A stretch of DNA of 26,313 nucleotides. It comes from Pseudomonas sp. UBA5706 (GTDB lineage Bacteria > Pseudomonadota > Gammaproteobacteria > Pseudomonadales > Pseudomonadaceae). Both the position numbers and the translations under genes were made by a program. Below are positions 15,570 to 22,739 of the stretch, piece by piece. The notes beneath the pieces are model-generated. The model ran no database searches, was not told where the DNA came from, and was given only the letters and a program-made list of their open reading frames with translations. The stretch covers positions 485 to 26,797 of the forward strand of contig NZ_DIHC01000049.1 of assembly GCF_002419965.1 (NCBI RefSeq). The letters are read 5' to 3'. Every line of letters starts with the position of its first letter. The first letter of the stretch is position 1.

Positions 15570-17665
15570 AGTGGCGCTCCATCGATGCCATACGGGGGTT
15601 GTTCTTCCTGCTCGGCGAGCACATCCACGATCTCCACTCCCGGCAGCAGGGCCAGGCGCAGTCCGCTCAGGGCATGCAACAGATGCAGGCGCGATTCGTC
15701 ATCGCCCATCCAGTCGAACGTCAGCGAGCGGCGGGCGCGGTCCATGGTCATCAACAGACCCTTGGGCGCCGGTAAACGCTCACTCGCTTTGAGGCAAGCG
15801 CGGAAATAACTGCCGACTTCGGTGGCGACCTGGCGCAGCAACTGCCGTGGTACAGCATGCACCCGCGGCATGTAGGCCAGCAGGTCGAGCATATTCAGCG
15901 CCACCCGCACCTCGCGCAGCGCAACGCCGGTGTCCTGCGCCGTGATGGCCAGACGCGGCAGGTGCTGCATCAGGCGGTCGAGCATGCGCACACCCATTTT
16001 CCGGTGTTCGGCCAGGCTCGCCTCCTCGCTCAGTGCAACGATGTCGCGCCAGCTGAACCGGGTCAGGCGTTTGGCCGCCACTTCGGTGCCGAATGGCCGC
16101 ACGATCAGGGTCCAGACGAATGCAAAGGCCAGACCCGCCGGGCCCGCGAGGTTAGCATTCACGAAATTGAGAAAGTCAGCGTCGTACGCGCTCTGGATGC
16201 TGATGAAAGACGCGGTATTAACGATGGTCAGCAGCGTGCCCAGGTAGAACTTCGGCTGCACGGTCAGTGTGCCGACGCAGATGAACGGCACGGCAAATGC
16301 CAGCACCAGCATCGGAAAGTCATGCAGATTGGGCAACACCACGAACAGATAAAGGCTGGCGAAGACTACCGACAGCATGGTCCAGAAGAAGAAGCGATAG
16401 ATCTGCGGGGCAGGGTCATCCATCGCTGCGAAGAAGCTGCACGCAACGGCCGCCAGCGCGACCGCACTGGCGCCATCCTGCCAGCCCAGCAGAATCCACA
16501 GGGTCGACGCGACAATGATGGCGCTGACCGAGGTGGCCACCGAGTACAGCATCATGCCTTTGTCCAGAAACGGTGACAGACGCCCCAGGCGCCAGTGACG
16601 ATAGACCGCGCGCCAGGGCCGGCGATCGTCGTTTTCAATAGCAAACTGCAGGCTACGGCAGTCCTGCCACAGGTCGATCCATTCACGTAGACGATAAAGC
16701 GCGTTGGACAGCAGCAGTTGGCGACGGTCATCCAGTTGGGCTGGCGTGGGCTGCAGGCGGTCGAGCTCGTTGTGCAAGGCCTGCCAATATTCGATAGGCG
16801 CGCCCTGAGTGGTTGTTTCTACCCAGTCGCGGCATTCGAGGATAAGCGGCGCGAGGTCGGCCACCCATTCCGGGGTCCGGCGTTCCAGCGCCCAAAGTGC
16901 ATCGTCCAGGGCATCGATGACCGGCAGTAGGTGAATCATGCGTCCACGCAACTCCTTGGCATTGCGCACGGTCTGGCGGTGGGCACCTTCGTGGGGTAAT
17001 TGGCCGATCATCAGCTCCAGGCTATTGAAGGTACCGACCATGGCCGTGCGCAAGGCACCGACGGTTTCCGGGGTAGCGCTGCGCGCCAGAAACAGGTCAC
17101 TGTAGGTGCAAGCGTCGTTGAACCATTTGCCCATGGAATCCACCAGCACCGGGGCCAGGCGGCGAGGCCAGAACATTGCACCGATGACGGCGGCGCAGAC
17201 GATGCCTAGCAGGATTTCCTCGGTCCGCGACACGGCGATGTCGAATACCGCCTGCGGGTTATCCACCACCGGGAAGGAAATCAGCGGCATGGTGTAGCCC
17301 GCCAGCATCAATGCATAGCTGTTGGCTGTGCGCAGGTGCAGGGAGAGGAACAGCAGGGTGCCGGTCCACAGGGCGATGACCACCGCCAGCAGAAAGGGGG
17401 TCTGAACAAACATCGGCACCAGCACCACCGACGCTGCAGCGCCGAGAAACGTACCCGCCGCACGATAAAGCGCCTTGGAGCTGGTAGGTGCCACAAAGGG
17501 GCTGGAAACGATGTACACCGTCGCCATGGCCCAATAGGGCCGCGGCAATTCGAAGATCAACGCCAGGTACAGCGCAAGCATCGACGCGGCAAAGGTGCGC
17601 ACGCCGTAAAACCAGTCGCGCGAGGGCGGGACGCCCTGAAAGAAACCTTTGAACATGTCTTTCAA
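15566..17665 (-). CDS. FUSC-family (AaeB-like) inner-membrane exporter
   Basis: This 699-aa protein has two membrane blocks. The first (about residues 20-185) contains RPYWAMATVYIVSSPFVAPTSSKALYRAAGT and the conserved RTEEILLGI; the second (about 375-535) contains LDKGMMLYSVATSVSAIIVAS. Each is followed by a soluble helical domain, as in AaeB and other FUSC proteins. E. coli AaeB exports hydroxylated aromatic carboxylates; the substrate here is inferred only by family. It is the energy-coupled core of the pump and is preceded by its likely regulator, marR, with an ATGA overlap at 17662-17665. Confidence 0.94.
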   Translation of the reverse strand: MKDMFKGFFQGVPPSRDWFYGVRTFAASMLALYLALIFELPRPYWAMATVYIVSSPFVAPTSSKALYRAAGTFLGAAASVVLVPMFVQTPFLLAVVIALWTGTLLFLSLHLRTANSYALMLAGYTMPLISFPVVDNPQAVFDIAVSRTEEILLGIVCAAVIGAMFWPRRLAPVLVDSMGKWFNDACTYSDLFLARSATPETVGALRTAMVGTFNSLELMIGQLPHEGAHRQTVRNAKELRGRMIHLLPVIDALDDALWALERRTPEWVADLAPLILECRDWVETTTQGAPIEYWQALHNELDRLQPTPAQLDDRRQLLLSNALYRLREWIDLWQDCRSLQFAIENDDRRPWRAVYRHWRLGRLSPFLDKGMMLYSVATSVSAIIVASTLWILLGWQDGASAVALAAVACSFFAAMDDPAPQIYRFFFWTMLSVVFASLYLFVVLPNLHDFPMLVLAFAVPFICVGTLTVQPKFYLGTLLTIVNTASFISIQSAYDADFLNFVNANLAGPAGLAFAFVWTLIVRPFGTEVAAKRLTRFSWRDIVALSEEASLAEHRKMGVRMLDRLMQHLPRLAITAQDTGVALREVRVALNMLDLLAYMPRVHAVPRQLLRQVATEVGSYFRACLKASERLPAPKGLLMTMDRARRSLTFDWMGDDESRLHLLHALSGLRLALLPGVEIVDVLAEQEEQPPYGIDGAPL

Positions 17666-18114
17666 GATGACAGCTCCGGCCCCATGGGGCTGGCTTTGGC
17701 GAACGCCTTGAACACCCGCAGGGTGGCCTCCAGGTCGGCTGTGGCAATGTCGCTGAACACATCCCGGCGCAGGCGGATCAATTCGTCTTCAATAGAGTCG
17801 GCTAGCGCGCGGCCTTCCTCGGTCAGGCTCAGGGCCTTGGCCCGGCGGTCGGTCGGGTCTTCGGTGCGTTGCACCAGATTGGCTTTGCCTAACTGATCGA
17901 GCAGGCGCACCAGCGAAGGACTCTCCAGGCCACATGCCTGGGCCACGGTGACCTGACGCACGCCTTCACCCAGCCGCGCGATCATCAGCAGTGGACCCGC
18001 GCAGGCTTCGGACACGCCGTAATTCATCAGCGTTGCCTGGCACACGCGGCGCCACTGGCGAGAAGCCGCGACCACGCCGCCGGTGATGTGCATTTGCAGT
18101 GAGTCTAGGGTCAT
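17662..18114 (-). CDS. MarR-family regulator, first gene of the efflux operon
   Basis: This 150-aa protein has a winged HTH: VTVAQACGLESPSLVRLLDQLGKANLVQR (residues 55-83) with the wing TEDPTDRRAKALSLTEEG. Dimerisation helices lie at both ends. MarR proteins repress pump genes until a small aromatic ligand, or oxidation of cysteines, releases them. Cys25, Cys38 and Cys61 are present, so redox control is possible but unproven. Being the first gene, it would autoregulate the whole operon. A promoter with an adjacent palindrome lies upstream. Confidence 0.93.
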   Translation of the reverse strand: MTLDSLQMHITGGVVAASRQWRRVCQATLMNYGVSEACAGPLLMIARLGEGVRQVTVAQACGLESPSLVRLLDQLGKANLVQRTEDPTDRRAKALSLTEEGRALADSIEDELIRLRRDVFSDIATADLEATLRVFKAFAKASPMGPELSS

Positions 18115-18180
18115 GAGGGTGCCACTGATTGATCGACAGACAGGGTTTGGTTAGACGGTGAATGATTAGTCGCCGTACTA

Positions 18181-18226
18181 TTAGGTTGCTAACTATTAAT
18201 ATCCTGTAACAATCCTTTTTCGTCAA
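18181..18226 (-). promoter_or_regulatory. Predicted promoter and MarR operator of the efflux operon
   Basis: On the - strand, -35 TTGACG (18226-18221) and -10 GATATT (18203-18198) have a 17-bp spacer. Directly downstream of the -10 lies TTAGGTTGCTAA (18181-18192), an inverted repeat of TTAG/CTAA inside AT-rich sequence. This position suits autorepression by the MarR protein encoded just downstream. Confidence 0.55.
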
Positions 18227-18698
18227 ATGAAATTGGGATGAATGGCACCGCGCTTCGCCAAATTGAGGGCCGCGCGCCTGGGGGCGACTTTGCACGCCCG
18301 TAATAGAGCGGCCGAGGACATCGGGAAGGCTGCCCGCACCCTGCCGAGGCGCGACTACTTGTAAAAATTGTGACCGTCTGTCGGCTTTTTCTGATTACCA
18401 CGAACTTATTTTGAAAACTCTGATCGTGTCCATCCAAAAAAATGACGCCGCCCCTGCAATACGCAAGGCCCGATTTTCGCTGCCTGGGCCTGTACACCGT
18501 TAATCGGGCGTCTTAAATCAGTGATGTCGCAATAATGGCAGGGATCGTTTTTCGTCGGATTTCGGCGGTTTCTTGACTGCTGGCCTGATTAAAGAACAAC
18601 CGATTCAGCCGATAGCAAAGGCGACAGGCATGGGGCGCAAAGCCCTGTTCCAGACACATCCCTTTGCTGGTGCGCATGTCGCACCCAATGAGCGCAAC
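18227..18698. other. Long non-coding stretch before the alginate lyase gene
   Basis: About 470 bp between the efflux promoter and the alginate lyase ATG. It is less GC-rich than the genes. I found no convincing small ORF, terminator or REP. GAACTT at 18402 resembles an AlgU -35, but no -10 lies at the right distance. In-frame codons continue upstream of the lyase ATG to a TTG at 18573. Confidence 0.5.
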
Positions 18699-19367
18699 AT
18701 GATCGACCTTGCCACCTGGAACCTTTCCGAACCTGTGGGCATCCCCGCAGCCACCATCGATACGCCGAAACTGCTCGGTGGTTACACGGATGGTTACTTC
18801 CGTTCTGGAGACACGCTGTTCTTCTGGGCGCCGGTGACTGGATCAAGGACTGATAACGCCATTTACCCGCGCACCGAGTTGCGGGAAACCTACGCCAACG
18901 GCGCGGCGCACAACTGGACCTACAGTCAGGCGGACAATTTCCTGCGCGCTGCGTTGACCGTGGACCAGGTGCCGTCGAGCGGAAAAATCGTCATCGGCCA
19001 GATTCATTGCTATGGCAGCACCGAGCCGCTGCTCAAGGTCGAGTACCAGTACAAGGAAAAAACCCAAACCGGCAACATCGTCGCCAAATTCCGCCTGACG
19101 CCGACGTCCGAGCCCGAGGTGATTCAAATCGCAACCGGGGTGCTGCTCAAGGAGCGTTTCAGCTACACCATCCACCTGACGCCATCCGGCGATTTGACGG
19201 TCACCGCCCACGACATGCAATGGGCGGCGAAACTGGATGGGAGCTGGAGCGGCAAGCAGCTGTATTTCAAGGCCGGCGTCTACACCCAGGACAACACCGG
19301 GTACGCGACCGAAGGCGGGGCTGCGACGTTCTACAAGCTGCAGATTGCCCACGACCCGAAGGCCTGA
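18699..19367 (+). CDS. Polysaccharide lyase family 7 (alginate lyase 2 fold)
   Basis: This 222-aa jelly-roll enzyme carries the three PL7 signature blocks: RTELR (residues 58-62), QIH (101-103) and YFKAGVYTQ (189-197). His103 and Tyr195 are the expected catalytic pair of beta-elimination of alginate. It begins with IDLATWNLSEP, the normal start of the domain, so the ATG at 18699 gives a complete enzyme with no signal peptide. Longer in-frame starts (ATG at 18630, TTG at 18573) would add a non-hydrophobic leader and are less likely. Without a secretion signal it may act in the cytoplasm or leave on cell lysis, as proposed for similar short pseudomonad PL7 enzymes. No other alginate gene is nearby. 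Confidence 0.9.
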   Translation: MIDLATWNLSEPVGIPAATIDTPKLLGGYTDGYFRSGDTLFFWAPVTGSRTDNAIYPRTELRETYANGAAHNWTYSQADNFLRAALTVDQVPSSGKIVIGQIHCYGSTEPLLKVEYQYKEKTQTGNIVAKFRLTPTSEPEVIQIATGVLLKERFSYTIHLTPSGDLTVTAHDMQWAAKLDGSWSGKQLYFKAGVYTQDNTGYATEGGAATFYKLQIAHDPKA

Positions 19368-19394
19368 AGCCGCTTTTGATTTTGCGCACAGCCG

Positions 19395-19523
19395 GTAGGC
19401 GCCTGGCGTGCCGGCGATCCGCTGCGCAGCGGCAATAAACCCGCGTATGGGGCGCATCTGGCGTGGCCAGGTTGGCTGATTGGCTATCGCTTTGCGGCAC
19501 ATTCCCGCCAGGCGGGCGCCTAC
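19395..19523. repeat. REPIN-like inverted repeat between convergent genes
   Basis: GTAGGCGCCTGGCGTGCCGG at 19395-19414 faces an imperfect reverse copy ending GGCGGGCGCCTAC at 19523. CCGCTGCGCAGCGG near 19424 is a perfect internal palindrome. The right arm contains the stop codon of the histidine kinase gene (19520-19522), so the repeat has eaten into its 3' end. Confidence 0.7.
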
Positions 19524-20932
19524 GCCTTGCGGACATTGTCCTGTGCCGCGAAGACCAGCGAAAAACAAATCCTGCCGGGCACCGGTTGCGTCACCGTCAC
19601 CGCCCCTCCATGCAACTGCATGATTGCCGCAACGATGGCTAATCCCAAGCCGTTGGAATCGGAACGCTGATGGCGCGATGCGTCGCCGCGATAGAAGCGG
19701 TCGAACAGTTTGTCCAGGGCCGAATCGTTCAGGACTGGCCCTTGATTGTCCACTTCGAGCCGACATGAGTCGTCTCCTGCCACGACACGGATGTCGATGG
19801 TGCTGCCCTCATCGGCATACCGGATCGCGTTGGCCACCAGATTGCTCAAGGCCCTGCGTAGCAGCAGCGGGTCGGCTTGCAAATGACCTTCTCCCGCCGT
19901 ACGCAGATTCATCTGCCGTTCTTCGGCCAGACCTTCGAAATAGCCTGCTACTCGTTGCAGTTCATCGGTCAGGTCCAGCGGTTGGAGATTCAGCGCGGCC
20001 TGAGCGTCATCGGCACGTGCGAGAAACAGAATGCTTTCGACCATGCGCGAGATGCGTTCAAGCTCCTCCAGATTGGAGGCCAGTAACACCTGGTACTCGT
20101 CCACACTGCGCGGTTGGCGCAGCGCTACTTGACAATGCCCCATCAGCGAACCCACAGGCGTGCGGATTTCATGAGCCAGGTCGGCGGAGAACTGCGTCAG
20201 TCGCTGGTAGCCGTCGGCCAGCCGGTCAAGCATGCCGTTATAAGCGTCGCTTAACTGCTGCAATTCAACTGGCGTGTCGCTGCTGTCCATGCGGCTGTCC
20301 AAGCGTGCCGGGGTAATGGCCGCGGCATGCTCGGCCATTCGCCGCAGCGGTCGCAGGCCCCTGCGCAGCAGCAGATAGCCCAACCCGGCGGTGAAGGCAA
20401 ATGCCAGCGCGATGGCGAACAGGATGCGATTGCGAAAGCTCGCCAGCGTGGCCATTTCCTTGACTGCCAGGTGCGCGGCCGTCAGGTGCACGACCCTGCC
20501 ACCGGACATCGCCTCCACCGTGGCGGCGCGCATCGGTACGTCCGGGTTGACGATGGCGCTGCGCAGATCGGCGGCGCTCAACGGCTGCCCGGCCGCGACC
20601 ACCGGCATCGGCGGCAGCGGCGCGTGGAGTGGATTGACCAGAATCAACGGGGCCTTGTCGGGCTCGCCGATGATGAAAATGTCGTCTTCGCTGTCCAGCA
20701 TGTTTTCGAACAGTTGAGGGCTGCTTTGCAGGGTGTCGAGCGTGAGGTCGTAATGCAGCAGCTTGCGAAAATGATCGAGCCGAGCCAGCACCGCATGATC
20801 GCTGCGGGTCATGATCGCGGCTTTCATGGTTTCGTACAGATACATGCCGGCGCCGGCCACAGCGAGCATCGCGACGATCGCGAAGGCCAGCGTCGAGCGC
20901 AGCGTCAGAGAGGGGGGACGTCGGGCTCGCAT
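19520..20932 (-). CDS. Heavy-metal/redox-type sensor histidine kinase (CusS/CopS/HprS-like)
   Basis: This 470-aa inner-membrane kinase has a first helix at about 11-33, a periplasmic sensor region to about 168, a second helix (170-190), then a HAMP domain (RRGLRPLRRMAEHAAAI). The H-box is FSADLAHEIRTPVGSLMGH with His254 as phosphoacceptor; the N-box is LSNLVANAIRYA and the G2 box SNGLGLAIV (426-434). Domain order and motifs match the CusS/CopS/HprS group, which senses copper, silver or oxidants in the periplasm. The periplasmic loop contains no obvious Met- or His-rich copper site. Its gene overlaps the response regulator gene by 28 bp. Confidence 0.93.
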   Translation of the reverse strand: MRARRPPSLTLRSTLAFAIVAMLAVAGAGMYLYETMKAAIMTRSDHAVLARLDHFRKLLHYDLTLDTLQSSPQLFENMLDSEDDIFIIGEPDKAPLILVNPLHAPLPPMPVVAAGQPLSAADLRSAIVNPDVPMRAATVEAMSGGRVVHLTAAHLAVKEMATLASFRNRILFAIALAFAFTAGLGYLLLRRGLRPLRRMAEHAAAITPARLDSRMDSSDTPVELQQLSDAYNGMLDRLADGYQRLTQFSADLAHEIRTPVGSLMGHCQVALRQPRSVDEYQVLLASNLEELERISRMVESILFLARADDAQAALNLQPLDLTDELQRVAGYFEGLAEERQMNLRTAGEGHLQADPLLLRRALSNLVANAIRYADEGSTIDIRVVAGDDSCRLEVDNQGPVLNDSALDKLFDRFYRGDASRHQRSDSNGLGLAIVAAIMQLHGGAVTVTQPVPGRICFSLVFAAQDNVRKA

Positions 20933-21600
20933 GGCCGCACCTCGCAGACATAACCGATCCCGCGCACGGTGTGGATCAATTTGGTCGGGTAGGGCAGGTC
21001 GATCTTGCTGCGCAGGCGCTTTATCGCCACGTCGACCACGTTAGTGTCGCTGTCAAAATTCATGTCCCAGACTTCCGAGGCGATCTGCGCTCTGGACAGC
21101 ACCTCGCCTTCACGGCGCAGCAACAGGTGCAGCAGGGCGAACTCCTTGTTGGTCAGGGTGATCACCTGCTGCTGGCGGGTCACGCGGCGGCGCAACAGGT
21201 CCATCTCAAGATCGGCCAGATGAAAGTGATCGGCTTCCCTGACCACGCCGCGGCGCAGGATGGTGCGGATGCGCAACAGCAATTCGGTGAAGGAAAATGG
21301 TTTGATCAGGTAATCGTCAGCGCCCAGTTCCAGCCCGCGAATACGGTCCTGCAACTGGTCGCGAGCGGTCAGAAACAGCACCGGCACAGCCTGTTTGGCA
21401 CGCAGGATTTCAATGATCTGCCAGCCATCAATGCCCGGCAGCATGACGTCCAGCACGAGCAGGTCATAGCGTTGCTCCAGCGCCATGTGCAGACCGTCAG
21501 CGCCGTGCTGGGTCCAATCGACCTTGTAGCCGGATTCGCTAAGGCCCTTTTTCAGGTACTCGCCGGTCTTGGTGTCGTCTTCGATTAGCAGGATGTGCAT
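20905..21600 (-). CDS. OmpR-family response regulator (CusR/CopR/HprR-like)
   Basis: This 231-aa protein has a receiver domain with acidic pocket EDD (residues 7-9), phosphorylated Asp51 (LLVLDVMLPG) and the conserved Lys in GADDYLIKPF. A C-terminal winged HTH follows (ITLTNKEFALLHLLLRREGEVLSRAQIASEVWDMNFDSDTNVVDV, ending VRGIGYVCE). The FDSDTNVVDVAIKRLRSKID segment is typical of heavy-metal regulators. The ATG at 21600 gives the canonical MHILLIEDD start; an upstream in-frame start at 21717 adds an unrelated leader and would run toward the operator region. It is transcribed first, with the kinase gene following by overlap. Confidence 0.94.
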   Translation of the reverse strand: MHILLIEDDTKTGEYLKKGLSESGYKVDWTQHGADGLHMALEQRYDLLVLDVMLPGIDGWQIIEILRAKQAVPVLFLTARDQLQDRIRGLELGADDYLIKPFSFTELLLRIRTILRRGVVREADHFHLADLEMDLLRRRVTRQQQVITLTNKEFALLHLLLRREGEVLSRAQIASEVWDMNFDSDTNVVDVAIKRLRSKIDLPYPTKLIHTVRGIGYVCEVRPCEPDVPPL

Positions 21601-21735
21601 CGTGCGAAAGGCTCGTTTCGCGTCTCGGGCGGCATGACCGGGCGCGGTGTTGGAGGGGGAAAGGGTCAAGGCCGGTCGGATCGGCTGGATGCCGCGCTGC
21701 CTGCGAAGTGTAACCAACTGCCGGCACGCGCACGG

Positions 21736-21750
21736 TTACATTTTTGTCAT
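21736..21750. promoter_or_regulatory. Response-regulator box 1
   Basis: TTACATTTTTGTCAT carries half-sites TTACA and TGTCAT around a T-run, matching the CusR/HprR/CopR binding style (TGACA or TTACA repeated in inverted orientation). It lies in the divergent region, nearer the regulator gene. Confidence 0.65.
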
Positions 21751-21780
21751 CGGCGGTGGGCCTCGAACCCGGTGCTGCCA

Positions 21781-21796
21781 ATGACAAAAATGTCAT
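21781..21796. promoter_or_regulatory. Response-regulator box 2
   Basis: ATGACAAAAATGTCAT is a perfect inverted repeat (ATGACA/TGTCAT) very like the E. coli CusR box AAAATGACAANNTTGTCATTTT. Its centre is about 45 bp from that of box 1, on the side of the secreted-protein gene. Two sites suggest control of both divergent transcripts. Confidence 0.78.
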
Positions 21797-21852
21797 CGCT
21801 CGGTCATTGTCCGGTGCGGGTTTGGGGAGCAGGATGGGAGTTAGTCAAAGCC

Positions 21853-21880
21853 CAACTGCAACGTCTCAACTGCAACGTCT
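21853..21880 (+). repeat. 14-bp perfect tandem duplication in the leader
   Basis: CAACTGCAACGTCT occurs twice head to tail, 41 bp upstream of the start codon at 21922, in the predicted 5' untranslated region. Confidence 0.85.
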
Positions 21881-21921
21881 CATACCGCTCTCAAGGCAAA
21901 CTGCCCTTAAGGAAAATCATA

Positions 21922-22533
21922 ATGAAAATGAAGACTGCACTGTCCACCACCTTTGGTCTGCTTGCGTTGAGCGCGGCTGTTATGGCATCGGCCGCCGACA
22001 TGCCGGTGATCAAGCCACTGCGCGGCACGGTCGATAGTGTTGAGAACAATACGCTGAACTTCACCACCCGCAGCGGCGCGCATCAGAGCATCGGCCTGAC
22101 TGACAAGACCGGTGTACGACTGGTGTCGAAAACCGACGTCGGATCGATCAAGTCCGACAGCTTCATCGGTTCGGCCGCTACCCCGCAGGCTGACGGCACA
22201 CTCAAGGCGCTGGAAGTCACCGTGTTCGAGGCTAGCCTGAAGGGCAGCGGCGAAGGTCATTACGGCTGGCAGAATGCTGACGGTAGCACTGGCACCATGA
22301 CCAACGGCACCGTGGGCAAACTGACCCAGGCCAATGGCCGTACGTTGAGCGTGAGCTACAAAGGGGGCGAGAAGCAGCTGGTGGTGCCGGACGATGTGCC
22401 CATCGCCTACGTGGAAGCGGGCAAGGTCGACGAATTGGTCAAAGGTGCCAAGATCGTGGTATTCCCGGGCGAAGACGGCAAAACCGCGCGCGGCGTAGCG
22501 GTGGGCAAGGATGGCTTCCAGCCCCCGATGTAA
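21922..22533 (+). CDS. Secreted two-repeat protein of unknown function
   Basis: This 203-aa protein starts with a Sec signal peptide (MKMKTALSTTFGLLALSAAV, cleavage predicted after MASA at residue 24). The mature part holds two similar ~70-residue units. The first runs from LRGTVDSVENNTLNFTTRSG to DGTLKALEVTVF and the second from NGTVGKLTQANGRTLSVSY to DGKTARGVAV, separated by a Gly/His/Asn-rich linker (GSGEGHYGWQNADGSTG). The units look like small beta-barrels of the DUF5666 type, but I cannot name a function. No lipobox is present, so it should be periplasmic and soluble. AAGGAAAATCATA gives a good ribosome binding site. It lies next to the two response-regulator boxes and is followed by a terminator. 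Confidence 0.85.
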   Translation: MKMKTALSTTFGLLALSAAVMASAADMPVIKPLRGTVDSVENNTLNFTTRSGAHQSIGLTDKTGVRLVSKTDVGSIKSDSFIGSAATPQADGTLKALEVTVFEASLKGSGEGHYGWQNADGSTGTMTNGTVGKLTQANGRTLSVSYKGGEKQLVVPDDVPIAYVEAGKVDELVKGAKIVVFPGEDGKTARGVAVGKDGFQPPM

Positions 22534-22546
22534 AGGCAATTTGCTG

Positions 22547-22570
22547 ACCGCAGAGTTCGCTGCGGTTTTT
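22547..22570 (+). terminator. Rho-independent terminator after the secreted-protein gene
   Basis: CCGCAG (22548-22553), loop AGTTCG, CTGCGG (22560-22565), then TTTTT. It would reduce transcription into the cytochrome gene, making the upstream gene the more abundant product. Confidence 0.85.
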
Positions 22571-22594
22571 CACACCCTGTGGAAGATTCGCAGC

Positions 22595-22672
22595 GTTACG
22601 ACGGTGGCGACGGCGTTGTCCGGCACGGGCCGCACTCGCCAGCGTCGTAACCTGCGCAAGCTTGCACAGGTT
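22595..22672. repeat. Nested inverted repeats upstream of the cytochrome gene
   Basis: GTTACGACG (22595-22603) pairs with CGTCGTAAC (22643-22651). Adjoining it is a 24-bp palindrome at 22649-22672 with 11 of 12 pairs matched, centred on GCAAGCTTGC. The outer arms resemble the repeat near 9908 and 3813. No T-run follows the palindrome, so it is not a standard terminator. Confidence 0.65.
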
Positions 22673-22739
22673 CGGCGGCGATTCAAAGATCAGACCGCAG
22701 CGTTTCAAGGTTTCATAGCGCCGTGTTGAGCCTTCAATC

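Noticed and set aside
18402..18423. AlgU (sigma-22) promoter for the alginate lyase gene
   Set aside because: GAACTT is present, but TCTGA follows after 11 bp instead of the required 16-17 bp.
22649..22672. Terminator
   Set aside because: The palindrome is strong but no T-run follows on either strand.
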